In this document: positions 32,221-40,463 of the stretch, one piece after another
How positions within the stretch are numbered: the stretch's first letter is position 1
Layout of the letters: the number at the start of each line of letters is the position of its first letter
Source of the DNA: FW021-bin31 sp964422465
GTDB taxonomy: Bacteria > Bacteroidota > Bacteroidia > Chitinophagales > Chitinophagaceae
DNA: 64,000 nucleotides
Direction of reading: 5' to 3'
Assembly: GCA_964422465.1 (NCBI GenBank)
Contig: CAYRBD010000006.1
Span: 1-64,000 of the forward strand
Notes under the pieces: model-generated
Databases searched by the model: none
What the model saw: only the letters and a program-made list of their open reading frames with translations
What the model was told of the DNA's origin: nothing
Translations under genes and position numbers: made by a program

Positions 32221-33462
32221 TTAAAGCACGGGAATTTCAGCAACATTGTATTTCCCGGCATCCAGTTTCTTTTTGGCTTCTGAAAACCCAAGTAAGGTTT
32301 CCGCTATGTCTTCATTGGTATGTACAGCAGTTGGAATTAGGCGGTAGATAATTTGTCCTTTGGGAATCACCGGATATACTACGATCGAGCAGAAGATGTG
32401 GTAATTTTCACGCAGGTCTGCGTTCATGGCAGTGGCTTCTGCTATGGTTCCGGTGAGATAAACCGGAGTTACGCATGAATTGGTGTGCCCAATATTGAAA
32501 CCATATTCTTTAAGGCCGTTTTGTAATTTGTGAACCACTTCCCACAGCCGTTTTTTGTGTTCGGGCTGAGTGCGCAGGAGTTCCAGCCGTTTTAGGTTGC
32601 CAATAACAATAGGCATAGGTAAAGATTTGGCAAATATTTGAGAACGTACATTGTATTTCAGGTAAGTGACAATGGATTTTTCAGCGCTCATAAAAGCGCC
32701 TATTGAAGCCATGGATTTGGCAAAGGTCGAAAAGTACAAATCAATCTCCTCCTGTACCCCCTGTTCTTCACCCGTTCCGGCGCCCGTCTTTCCCAGCGTA
32801 CCGAAGCCATGCGCATCATCTACCATCAGGCGGAAATTGTATTTTTGTTTAAGATCAACTATTTCTTTTAACTTTCCCTGATCACCGGCCATTCCAAAAA
32901 CTCCTTCGGTAATGACTAAGATGCCTCCATTTGTTTTATTGCTCAGGGTGGTAGCCCGTTGCAGTTGTTTTTCTAAATCCTCAATGTCATTGTGTTTATA
33001 CACATAACGATGGCCGGGATGAAGGCGAACGCCATCTATTATACAGGCATGGGATTCGCTGTCATAAACGATTACATCCCGCCGGTCGCAAACCGCATCT
33101 ATGGCGCTCATGATGCCCTGGTAGCCATAGTTAAATAGAATGGTATCTTCTTTTTGAACAAATTCGGAAAGTTCTTTTTCCAGTTGAACATGCTTTGAGG
33201 TATTTCCGCTCATCATCCTTGCGCCCATAGGGTAGGCCAATCCATATTTTTCGGTAGCTTCAGTATCTGTTTTCCTGACAGCGGGATCGTTGGCCAGCCC
33301 CAGATAATTATTCAGGCTCCACACAATTTTTTCCTTGCCGCGAAACATCATGCGATTCCCTATTTCGCCTTCTAACTTAGGAAAAGTAAAGTAGCCGTGA
33401 GCACGGTCAGAATGCTGACCAATATTCCCCAGGTTTTTGTGTAATTTATCAAATATATCCAT
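32221..33462 (-). CDS. Alpha-oxoamine synthase family enzyme (serine palmitoyltransferase/KBL-like)
   Basis: 413 residues. PLP fold type I enzyme: NNYLGLANDP, MSGNTSKHVQLEKELSEF, VDDAHGFGTLGKTGAG and the PLP lysine in FSTFAKSMASIGAF are visible. The family condenses an amino acid with an acyl-CoA (8-amino-7-oxononanoate synthase, 2-amino-3-ketobutyrate CoA ligase, serine palmitoyltransferase, ALA synthase). The N-terminal GYFTFPKLEGE segment resembles the version common in Bacteroidota that make sphingolipids, so serine palmitoyltransferase is plausible, but substrate residues cannot be decided by eye. No other sphingolipid gene is adjacent. Confidence 0.85.
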   Translation of the reverse strand: MDIFDKLHKNLGNIGQHSDRAHGYFTFPKLEGEIGNRMMFRGKEKIVWSLNNYLGLANDPAVRKTDTEATEKYGLAYPMGARMMSGNTSKHVQLEKELSEFVQKEDTILFNYGYQGIMSAIDAVCDRRDVIVYDSESHACIIDGVRLHPGHRYVYKHNDIEDLEKQLQRATTLSNKTNGGILVITEGVFGMAGDQGKLKEIVDLKQKYNFRLMVDDAHGFGTLGKTGAGTGEEQGVQEEIDLYFSTFAKSMASIGAFMSAEKSIVTYLKYNVRSQIFAKSLPMPIVIGNLKRLELLRTQPEHKKRLWEVVHKLQNGLKEYGFNIGHTNSCVTPVYLTGTIAEATAMNADLRENYHIFCSIVVYPVIPKGQIIYRLIPTAVHTNEDIAETLLGFSEAKKKLDAGKYNVAEIPVL

Positions 33463-33520
33463 AGAGGTTTTATTTTGTTGTTATTGGCTCTATTGAGAAA
33501 ACGTTGTTTTATCCAAATAG

Positions 33521-33544
33521 CCACGGAGCCACGAAGGTACTAAG
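33521..33544. repeat. Intergenic CCACGGAG-type repeat element
   Basis: The 151-base spacer between the oxoamine synthase and pyrH contains CCACGGAGCCACGAAGG followed by TACTAAG. This string resembles a short dispersed repeat I recall from many Bacteroidota genomes. Only one copy is seen in the window, and its function is unknown. Confidence 0.4.
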
Positions 33545-33613
33545 TTTTAGAAATATTTATTATAATATTTCATAGCAAAAATAGGGAAAAAAGAGAGGTA
33601 AAGCAGCGATAGG

Positions 33614-34330
33614 TTACTTATCTCTGACCAGGGTTCCTACCTTTTCGCCGTTTATAACTTTCAATAAATTACCCGATTTGTTCATATCAAAAACAATGAT
33701 AGGCAGTTTATTCTCATGGCAAAGCGTAAAGGCGGTCATATCCATTACATTCAGGTTATTTTGATATACCTCTTCAAAATTGAGTACGCTATATCGTTTA
33801 GCCGTCTTGTCTTTTTCAGGGTCAGCGGTATAAATGCCGTCCACCCTGGTGCCTTTGAGGATCACATCGGCTTTAATTTCGATAGCGCGGAGCGAAGCAG
33901 CAGTATCAGTTGTAAAGTATGGATTTCCAGTACCGGCGCCAAAAATAACCACACGCCCTTTTTCTAGATGACGGATGGCCCGCCGGCGAATATAGGGCTC
34001 TGCCAGCTGCTCCATCTTGATGGCGGATTGGAGACGGGTGTAAAGTCCGACTTTTTCCAGCCCGCTTTGCAGGGCCATCCCGTTGATGACCGTTGCCAGC
34101 ATTCCCATGTAGTCTCCAGTGGCCCTTTCAATTCCGGTTTCTTCTTCTTCCATGCCCCTGTATATATTGCCGCCGCCAATGACAATGGCAAGCTGGACGC
34201 CTACCTCCATCACTTCCTTTATGTCTTGGGCATATTGTGAAATCATGGCTGGAGAAATGCCATAGCTTTTATTTCCCATCAGAGATTCTCCGCTAAGCTT
34301 GAGTAAGATTCTTTTGTATTTTGGCAACAT
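33614..34330 (-). CDS. pyrH: UMP kinase
   Basis: 238 residues. PyrH phosphorylates UMP to UDP; the bacterial enzyme is hexameric and belongs to the amino-acid-kinase fold. Motifs: ILLKLSGESLMG, AIVIGGGNIYRG, GTGNPYFTTDTAA and LKGTRVDGIYTADPEKD. It follows tsf, as in many bacteria, but an intrinsic terminator lies in the 84-base spacer, so read-through or a separate promoter is required. Confidence 0.97.
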   Translation of the reverse strand: MLPKYKRILLKLSGESLMGNKSYGISPAMISQYAQDIKEVMEVGVQLAIVIGGGNIYRGMEEEETGIERATGDYMGMLATVINGMALQSGLEKVGLYTRLQSAIKMEQLAEPYIRRRAIRHLEKGRVVIFGAGTGNPYFTTDTAASLRAIEIKADVILKGTRVDGIYTADPEKDKTAKRYSVLNFEEVYQNNLNVMDMTAFTLCHENKLPIIVFDMNKSGNLLKVINGEKVGTLVRDK

Positions 34331-34371
34331 AAGGGATAAAATTATAAAATTTAAGTTTATTGCAAAAAAAA

Positions 34372-34394
34372 GGAGAGTTTATTTAAAACTCTCC
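34372..34394 (-). terminator. Intrinsic terminator after tsf
   Basis: Minus-strand stem GGAGAGTTT/AAACTCTCC with a short A/T loop, followed by eight T. It ends the rplM-rpsI-rpsB-tsf unit before pyrH. Confidence 0.88.
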
Positions 34395-34414
34395 ATCTGA
34401 TTATATAAGAAAAA

Positions 34415-35239
34415 TTATCCTAACGTGATTCGTTTAAATTCAGTTACTTTCACCTCAGGATCAATGCCTTTCAGGAAGTCGGCTACGCTGATTTTGTTAT
34501 CCTTCACAAATATCTGAGATAACAGTGTATGTTCTTTAAAGAACTTATTTACCTTTCCCTTAGAAATTTTTTCGGCCAGCTCGGCAGGTTTCCCTTCTGC
34601 AATGATTTGCGCTTTGGCAATCTCTGTTTCACGGTCTATCACTTCCTGTGATACCCCTGAAGGGTCAACCGCTACCGGATTCATGGCAGCCACCTGCATG
34701 GCCACATCACGCGCAGCATCTTTGTCTATTGCCTTAGAAAAGCCGACCAATACCCCCATAGAATAATTGGCGTGAATATAGGAAGTTACATAATCGGCTG
34801 TTACTTTTTCAAAGTGGTTAAGGCTTAATTTTTCTCCAATCTTGCCCACCAGTTCCGTTAGTTTTTCGGATACGCTCAGTCCATTTACCTCGGCGGCATT
34901 AATTTCTTCAAGAGAAGAAAGCTCCTTGTCAAGGGCCATAGCCGCTACATCTTTGGCAAATTGAATAAAGTCTTCATTTCTGGCTACAAAATCGGTTTCG
35001 CAATTCAGGGAAAGTACAACTCCACGCGAATGGTCTTCGGTTGTTTTGGCTATTACCACTCCTTCTTTGGTTTCTCTCCCGGAGCGCATGGCAGCCACCT
35101 TTTGTCCTTTTTTGCGTAAAAATTCGATTGCTTTTTCAATGTCTCCGTCACATTCTATCAGCGCTTTACGGCAGTCCATCATGCCCGCACCGGTTTGTTT
35201 GCGCAGTTTGTTCACATCTGCAGCAGTTACAGTTGCCAT
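34415..35239 (-). CDS. tsf: Translation elongation factor Ts
   Basis: 274 residues. EF-Ts is the GDP exchange factor for EF-Tu. The N-terminal UBA-like domain has VNKLRKQTGAGMMDCRKALIECDGD, and the core contains VVLSLNCETDFVARNEDF, both conserved EF-Ts signatures. The dimerisation domain and C-terminal module are present. It sits 42 bases after rpsB and is followed by an intrinsic terminator. Confidence 0.97.
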   Translation of the reverse strand: MATVTAADVNKLRKQTGAGMMDCRKALIECDGDIEKAIEFLRKKGQKVAAMRSGRETKEGVVIAKTTEDHSRGVVLSLNCETDFVARNEDFIQFAKDVAAMALDKELSSLEEINAAEVNGLSVSEKLTELVGKIGEKLSLNHFEKVTADYVTSYIHANYSMGVLVGFSKAIDKDAARDVAMQVAAMNPVAVDPSGVSQEVIDRETEIAKAQIIAEGKPAELAEKISKGKVNKFFKEHTLLSQIFVKDNKISVADFLKGIDPEVKVTEFKRITLG

Positions 35240-35281
35240 ATCTTAATAAATTCAGTCTGTTTTGTTTACAATAATAAATAA

Positions 35282-36175
35282 TCAGGAACGCTTTTGAGCC
35301 GTTTTTCTTCCTCCCCGACCCGGGGCGGCAGCATGGCGTCTGGGATGTGTAGCATCCTTGTTGCGATGGCGCCCGCTATCTTTCCGGTCTCCTTCTTCAT
35401 CGTCTCCTTTTTCAAAACGGCGTATTTCTTTCTCCTGGTCATCATTTTCCTCATCAACTTCCTGTTGTTCTTTGTCGTGCACCCTTTCCTGTAGTCCTTC
35501 TGCAATGGCAGCCGTCAGGTAATTGGTAATAAGAGAGATGGATTTGGTTGCGTCATCATTGGCGGGGATGACAAAATCAACCTTTCGGGGATCAGAATTT
35601 GTATCTACTACGCCAAAAGTGGTGATGTCCAGCTTGCGTGCTTCGGCCAGGGCAATGTGTTCAAAGGTAATATCTACCAGGAAAAGTGCGGCAGGAAGGC
35701 GGCCCAATTGGGAAATACCGCCGAGCACCTTTTCCATTTTATCATGGTCGCGTTGCAGCGTCAGACGTTCTTTTTTGGTTACGTTTTCCAAGGTACCGTC
35801 ATTGAGCATTTTTTCAATGCTCTGCATCTTTTTTACACTCTTTCGAATGGTAGAGAAGTTGGTTAACATACCGCCGAGCCATCTTTCGGTTACGTAAGGC
35901 ATGTTAACTTTTTGGGCGGCTTCGGCAACAATGTCTTTAGCCTGTTTTTTAGTAGCCACAAAGAGGATTTTTTTACCACTGCGTGCGATGGATTTCATTG
36001 CGGCAGCAGTTTCCTGAAGGCCTTCGGCCGTGCGATTCAGGTCAATGATGTGAATCCCCTTTTTCTCTGTAAAGATATAAGGCAGCATCTTTGGGTTCCA
36101 TTTTTTCTTCAGGTGCCCAAAATGTACCCCTGCCTCAAGTAGTTCTTGCTGTAAAGAAGTTTTTTTCTCTTCCAT
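35282..36175 (-). CDS. rpsB: 30S ribosomal protein S2 with a long charged C-terminal tail
   Basis: 297 residues. The S2 body (about 1-225) is normal: LLEAGVHFGHLKKKWNPKM, RWLGGMLTNFSTIRKS, LFLVDITFEHIALAEARK, VDTNSDPRKVDFVIPANDD. After it comes a tail of about 65-70 residues, first acidic (QQEVDEENDDQEKEI), then basic (GRHRNKDATHPRRHAAA, ending GGRKTAQKRS). Extended tails occur in Bacteroidota S2, and this one is at the long end. It is cotranscribed with rplM, rpsI and tsf. Confidence 0.95.
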   Translation of the reverse strand: MEEKKTSLQQELLEAGVHFGHLKKKWNPKMLPYIFTEKKGIHIIDLNRTAEGLQETAAAMKSIARSGKKILFVATKKQAKDIVAEAAQKVNMPYVTERWLGGMLTNFSTIRKSVKKMQSIEKMLNDGTLENVTKKERLTLQRDHDKMEKVLGGISQLGRLPAALFLVDITFEHIALAEARKLDITTFGVVDTNSDPRKVDFVIPANDDATKSISLITNYLTAAIAEGLQERVHDKEQQEVDEENDDQEKEIRRFEKGDDEEGDRKDSGRHRNKDATHPRRHAAAPGRGGRKTAQKRS

Positions 36176-36195
36176 AATAACTTACAATAAATAAT

Positions 36196-36585
36196 TTAAC
36201 GTTTGGAGAACTGGAAGCTCTTTCGTGCTTTTTTCTGTCCGGGTTTTTTCCTTTCTACCACACGCGGGTCGCGCATGAGCAGACCTTCATGTTTGAGGGC
36301 CGGGCGCCACTCTTCGTTCAGGTTGCATAAGGCGCGGGCGATACCCATTTTTATGGCTTCTGCCTGGCCTTTTATACCTCCGCCTTTGACGGTTATATTT
36401 AAATCGAATGCCTCAGTAGCCTCAATGGTTTTTAGAGGAAGCTCTACCTGGTTTTGCAGGTATTCCAGTGGGAAGTAACTGTTATATTCCCTGCCGTTGA
36501 CCGTAATTTTTCCGGTTCCTTTTTTGATAAATATGCGGGCGGTAGCTTCTTTTCGCCTGCCAATTGCTTTCTTTTCCTTTTCCAT
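36196..36585 (-). CDS. rpsI: 30S ribosomal protein S9
   Basis: 129 residues from ATG 36585; the in-frame TTG at 36600 is inside the rplM stop region and unlikely. The start AIGRRKEATARIFIKKGTG and the C-terminal RVVERKKPGQKKARKSFQFSKR are standard S9; the basic tail reaches the P site of the ribosome. It follows rplM with 11 bases between stop and start. Confidence 0.97.
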   Translation of the reverse strand: MEKEKKAIGRRKEATARIFIKKGTGKITVNGREYNSYFPLEYLQNQVELPLKTIEATEAFDLNITVKGGGIKGQAEAIKMGIARALCNLNEEWRPALKHEGLLMRDPRVVERKKPGQKKARKSFQFSKR

Positions 36586-36596
36586 GTATTTATAGA

Positions 36597-37043
36597 TCAA
36601 TTAAAAGTTAAGGGCTGTGGGTTTTGTGCCTTATGAGGATGTTCCGAGCCTGTGTAAACAAAAAGTTTTTTGTACATTTGGCGTCCTAATTTATTTTTAG
36701 GGAGCATTCCTTTTACTGCATGTTCGATGACCACTTCCGGACGACGTTTTAGTAAATGACCGGCCAGTTCTCTCTTTTGCCCTCCGGGATAACCGGAGAA
36801 AGTGATGTATTCTTTCTGATCATATTTTTTCCCGGAGAAGGCAACCTTTTCTGCATTAATAACAATGACGTAATCACCACAATCTACATGAGGGGTGAAG
36901 TAAGGCTTGTTTTTGCCTCTCAGTATGGCGGCTATCTGAGCACAAATCCGGCCGGGAGCCTGATTGGCGGCATCTACGATGTACCAGTCCCGCTGCACGG
37001 AGGCTTTGTTAGCTGATTTTGTCTTAAAACTTAACGTGTTCAT
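36597..37043 (-). CDS. rplM: 50S ribosomal protein L13
   Basis: 148 residues. L13 is an early-assembly 23S rRNA-binding protein. Motifs: WYIVDAANQAPGRICAQIAAILRGKNKPY, and GDYVIVINAEKVAFSGKK, then RRPEVVIEHAVKGMLPKN. First gene of the rplM-rpsI-rpsB-tsf operon, preceded by the clearest Bacteroidota promoter in the window and a leader of roughly 55 bases. Confidence 0.97.
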   Translation of the reverse strand: MNTLSFKTKSANKASVQRDWYIVDAANQAPGRICAQIAAILRGKNKPYFTPHVDCGDYVIVINAEKVAFSGKKYDQKEYITFSGYPGGQKRELAGHLLKRRPEVVIEHAVKGMLPKNKLGRQMYKKLFVYTGSEHPHKAQNPQPLTFN

Positions 37044-37102
37044 AATCTAATTAATAAACGCTTATTAAAATGCTGCTTTTCAACAGGTTTTTTTAAGGAG
37101 TG

Positions 37103-37133
37103 CAAAGGTAGATTGTTCTCTTGGAATGACAAA
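37103..37133 (-). promoter_or_regulatory. Promoter of the rplM operon
   Basis: Minus strand: TTTG (37133-37130), a 19-base spacer, then TACCTTTG (37110-37103). Both elements and the spacing fit the Bacteroidota consensus exactly, as expected for a strong ribosomal-protein promoter. Confidence 0.85.
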
Positions 37134-37295
37134 GTATTTTTATTAAAATATTTTTAATGCTTCTGTAAGTTATTGATAATCAGTGTAAATATAGCACAAA
37201 ATATTTGAAAGCTCTATTTCAGATTCAGTTTCTACTATTTTATGTATTTGTTATGACAATAATATATACCTTGTGAAGAAATTGATTTCATTTCA

Positions 37296-38681
37296 ATGAA
37301 AACACCCTATATTGAGGATTTGAGAATTGTTACGGAATTTAAGCATGTGCCTGATGAGCAATTGCAATGGCTCATCAACCAGGGCGAAACAGTAGAATTG
37401 GAGAAGGGAGAATTGTTGTTCAACGCTGGGGAACCCGTAATTACTTCTTATCTGGTATTAGATGGAAAGATGTGTATTTGTGCAATGCAATCCGGCAAGC
37501 GTAAGGAATTACGTATTCTTGATCCGGGGCAACCAACCGGTTACCTTCCTTATTCGAGAGCTACCATCACTCCCGCATTTTGTGAAGCGCTAAAAAAATC
37601 CTGGGTATTTAAATGTCCCGCCGGGAAGTTAAAAGCGGGCATTGCAGATAATTACGAATTGATAGAGGCGATGGTACACATGATGCTGAACCGTGTCCGT
37701 GAATTTACGGCTATACAACAGCAGAACGAAAAAATGTTTGCCCTTGGAAAACTTTCGGCCGGACTGGCGCACGAACTTAACAATCCGGCAGCAGCCATAT
37801 CCCGTTCCGCGTCTTTGTTGCGAGAGCAGGTTAGCCGGTTACCCCATATCTATAAGGCCATCGCAGGTTTAAGGATTGCTCCGGCGGAAGCGGAGAAAAT
37901 TAGCAATCTTATTATTCATAAAATAAATACGGAGCCCGCAGAATTGACCCTGATGCAGAAAGCGGCGCTCGAAGATGAGATCGCCAATTGGCTTTTAGAT
38001 AACCAGCTCGAAGAGACGGACTACGAGGGATTGGTAGAGAGAAGATTTACAATTGGTGAATTAGAGGTATTGAAGGATAGCGTATCGGCAGAAGAATTAC
38101 CGGTTTTGCTTGAATGGATAACTAATTACCTTATTACCAATAGAATGGCTAATGATATCCATACTTCTTCAGAGCGTATATCGAGCCTTGTGGGGGCAGT
38201 CAAGAATTTTACTTTTATGGATAAAGATTCAGGCAGGCAATTGACAGATGTTCATGTTGGCATCCGTAATACCATAACCATACTAAACTTTAAATTGACA
38301 AGAGGGAATATTCAGGTAATTGAGCATTATGACAAGTCCATTCCAAAGATAAGAGCTTTGCCAGGAGGACTGAATCAGGTTTGGCTGAATATTATGGACA
38401 ATGCCATTGATGCTATGCAAATAAATGGTAAAGGTACGCTTGCGATCACTTCAACGCACGATGACAGGTTTGTGAAAGTATGTATTAAGGATGATGGCCC
38501 GGGCATTCCGGAGGAAATCAAAAAAAATATTTTTACTCCTTTTTTTACCACAAAAGAGATAGGCAAAGGTACCGGATTAGGTCTTGATGTGGTCAGCCGT
38601 ATCATGACCCAACACAATGGTTGGGTAGAAGTAAAATCAGTGCCCGGAGCAACAGAATTCAAGATTTATCTTCCTATCTAA
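37296..38681 (+). CDS. Soluble histidine kinase with cyclic-nucleotide-binding-type sensor domain
   Basis: 461 residues, no membrane span. Residues about 15-125 form a Crp/cNMP-binding-like beta-roll (VELEKGELLFNAGEPVITSYLVLDGKM). The HisKA-type box has His159 in GLAHELNNPAAAI; the ATPase domain shows WLNIMDNAIDAMQ, DDGPGIPEEIKKNIFTPFFTTK and GKGTGLGLDVVSRIM. It is encoded 21 bases before the receiver-oxidoreductase fusion, which should be its partner. The beta-roll has no clear phosphate-binding cassette, so cAMP binding is uncertain and another ligand or redox cue is possible. The interior region (about 170-280) is helical and without a recognised domain. Confidence 0.88.
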   Translation: MKTPYIEDLRIVTEFKHVPDEQLQWLINQGETVELEKGELLFNAGEPVITSYLVLDGKMCICAMQSGKRKELRILDPGQPTGYLPYSRATITPAFCEALKKSWVFKCPAGKLKAGIADNYELIEAMVHMMLNRVREFTAIQQQNEKMFALGKLSAGLAHELNNPAAAISRSASLLREQVSRLPHIYKAIAGLRIAPAEAEKISNLIIHKINTEPAELTLMQKAALEDEIANWLLDNQLEETDYEGLVERRFTIGELEVLKDSVSAEELPVLLEWITNYLITNRMANDIHTSSERISSLVGAVKNFTFMDKDSGRQLTDVHVGIRNTITILNFKLTRGNIQVIEHYDKSIPKIRALPGGLNQVWLNIMDNAIDAMQINGKGTLAITSTHDDRFVKVCIKDDGPGIPEEIKKNIFTPFFTTKEIGKGTGLGLDVVSRIMTQHNGWVEVKSVPGATEFKIYLPI

Positions 38682-38702
38682 AAAGAATGAAAAAACATTA
38701 AA

Positions 38703-40361
38703 ATGTATCAATCAATCATATTTGTAATAGATGATGATGTACAGGTACTCCGTGCCATTACCAGAGATTTAAGGATTAAGTACAGGCAGGATTATCGCAT
38801 ACTTAGTACTTCGTCTGCAAAAGAAGCGCTTGATAGTTTGCTTGAGCTAAAAAATAAGGGAGAAGCGGTTGCCATGTTTATATCCGACCAACGAATGCCG
38901 GAGATGGAAGGGGTTGATTTTTTATCCCAGACAATCGGGTTCTACGATAAGGCCAAAAAAGTATTGCTTACGGCTTATTCTGATACCGATGCAGCGATCA
39001 AGGCCATTAATAAAGTGGGGCTTGACTATTATTTAACGAAACCATGGGATCCGCCGGAAGAAAGATTGTATCCTGTTATCAACGACCTGTTAGATGACTG
39101 GCAGAACAACTTTCATCCCGATTTCAAAGGTATTAAGTTATTAGGATATCAGTTTTCGCCCAAGAGTCACGAGATCAAAGAATTTTTATCAGGCAACTTG
39201 GTCCCTTATCATTGGACGGATGCAAATGATGAGGAAGGTAAACAATTGATGCAGTTGAATAAGGTGGAGACGAAAGATCTTCCTGTCATATTTTTTGAAG
39301 ATGGAACGATGTTACTAAGTCCGTGTATCATAGACGTGGCCAGGAGAATAGGCTTGAACCCTGAAGTCAGGAATGAGATATATGATGTAGTGATAATTGG
39401 CGCAGGGCCTGCAGGATTAGCCGCTTCCGTTTATGGCTCATCAGAAGGCCTCAAAACATTATTGATAGAAAGAAGAGCTCCGGGCGGACAAGCGGGCACC
39501 AGTTCCCGTATTGAGAATTATCTGGGCTTCCCAACCGGTTTAAGCGGTGCGGATCTAACGAGGAGGGCGATTACCCAATCGGTAAGATTCGGTACCAGTT
39601 TTCTTTCTCCTCAATCCGTGAAGGCCATAAAGATGCAGGGTAATTATAAGAAGATTATCCTGGATAATGATACGGAAATAGTGACCAAAGCCGTTGTGAT
39701 CACAACAGGGGTTGATTATCGGAAATTGACTACACCTGGCCTGTCGCAATTTATGGGCGCCGGTGTTTATTATGGAGCAGCGAGTACAGAAGCATTGGCA
39801 TGTAAGGGTAAGACGATTTATATAGTAGGAGGAGGTAATTCTGCAGGACAGGCAGCAATGTATCTTTCAAAATTTGCAAAGCAGGTAAATATTCTTATCA
39901 GGAGAGAAAAATTATCTTATAGCATGTCTTCTTATTTGATTGACCAGATAACGGGGGTAAGTAACATAGCCGTCTGCGGACTTCGTGAGGTGGTAGGAGC
40001 AAGCGGCCGGGACAGATTAGAACAATTAACCATTAAGAATGTTAAGACCGGCGAAGAATACACAGATGACGCGGTAGCATTGCATGTTTTCATTGGAGCA
40101 AAGCCTTTCACGGATTGGCTGGATAATACAATTATTACGGATGATAAGGGGTTTATTGCAACAGGCCGGGATTTACAATATTATGAGAATTTTAAAAAGA
40201 TATGGAAACTGGAGCGAGACCCTTATTTATTGGAAACAAGTTATGCCGGAATTTTTGCGGCAGGTGATGTACGCGCCGGTGCAATGAACCGTGTCGCCTC
40301 TGCGGTAGGAGAAGGTTCTATGGCCATTAGTTTTGTACATAAATACCTTACAGAGATTTAG
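38703..40361 (+). CDS. Response regulator fused to glutaredoxin-like and thioredoxin-reductase-like domains without redox cysteines
   Basis: 552 residues. Receiver domain (about 3-130): VIDDDVQ, phospho-acceptor Asp62 in FISDQRMPEMEG, Lys113 in LTKPW. Residues about 143-220 resemble a glutaredoxin (GIKLLGYQFSPKSHEI, DLPVIFFEDGTMLLSP) but the CxxC position is SPKS (152-155). Residues about 226-550 are a thioredoxin-reductase-like flavoprotein: IIGAGPAGLAA for FAD, GGQAGTSSRIENYLGFP, VGGGNSAGQAAMYL for NAD(P)H and IFAAGDVRAGAMNRVASAVGEG at the end; the CATC site is replaced by YYGAA (356-360). The enzyme could transfer hydride from NAD(P)H to an unknown acceptor, under phosphorylation control. 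Databases name this architecture a fused response regulator/thioredoxin reductase; its function is not known to me. Confidence 0.9.
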   Translation: MYQSIIFVIDDDVQVLRAITRDLRIKYRQDYRILSTSSAKEALDSLLELKNKGEAVAMFISDQRMPEMEGVDFLSQTIGFYDKAKKVLLTAYSDTDAAIKAINKVGLDYYLTKPWDPPEERLYPVINDLLDDWQNNFHPDFKGIKLLGYQFSPKSHEIKEFLSGNLVPYHWTDANDEEGKQLMQLNKVETKDLPVIFFEDGTMLLSPCIIDVARRIGLNPEVRNEIYDVVIIGAGPAGLAASVYGSSEGLKTLLIERRAPGGQAGTSSRIENYLGFPTGLSGADLTRRAITQSVRFGTSFLSPQSVKAIKMQGNYKKIILDNDTEIVTKAVVITTGVDYRKLTTPGLSQFMGAGVYYGAASTEALACKGKTIYIVGGGNSAGQAAMYLSKFAKQVNILIRREKLSYSMSSYLIDQITGVSNIAVCGLREVVGASGRDRLEQLTIKNVKTGEEYTDDAVALHVFIGAKPFTDWLDNTIITDDKGFIATGRDLQYYENFKKIWKLERDPYLLETSYAGIFAAGDVRAGAMNRVASAVGEGSMAISFVHKYLTEI

Positions 40362-40433
40362 TAGCCCCGCCAAGAATCGAACTTGGATCTAGAGTTTAGG
40401 AAACTCCTATTCTATCCATTGAACTACGGGGCC
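40362..40433 (-). tRNA. tRNA-Arg (anticodon CCT)
   Basis: Minus-strand cloverleaf: acceptor GGCCCCG pairs with CGGGGCT (one G-U), D-arm GTTC..GAAT, anticodon stem GGAGT/ACTCT with loop TTCCTAA giving anticodon CCT, T-arm CCAAG TTCGATT CTTGG, discriminator A at 40362. CCA is not encoded. It reads AGG codons. The gene begins right where the upstream plus-strand flavoprotein gene stops. Confidence 0.95.
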
Positions 40434-40450
40434 TTATTTTTTAAAAGGGG

Positions 40451-40458
40451 CAAAGTTA
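40451..40458 (-). promoter_or_regulatory. Predicted -7 box of the tRNA-Arg gene
   Basis: TAACTTTG on the minus strand matches TAnnTTTG, 18 bases before the tRNA 5' end and just after the acyl-CoA ligase stop. Confidence 0.55.
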
Positions 40459-40463
40459 AGTAT

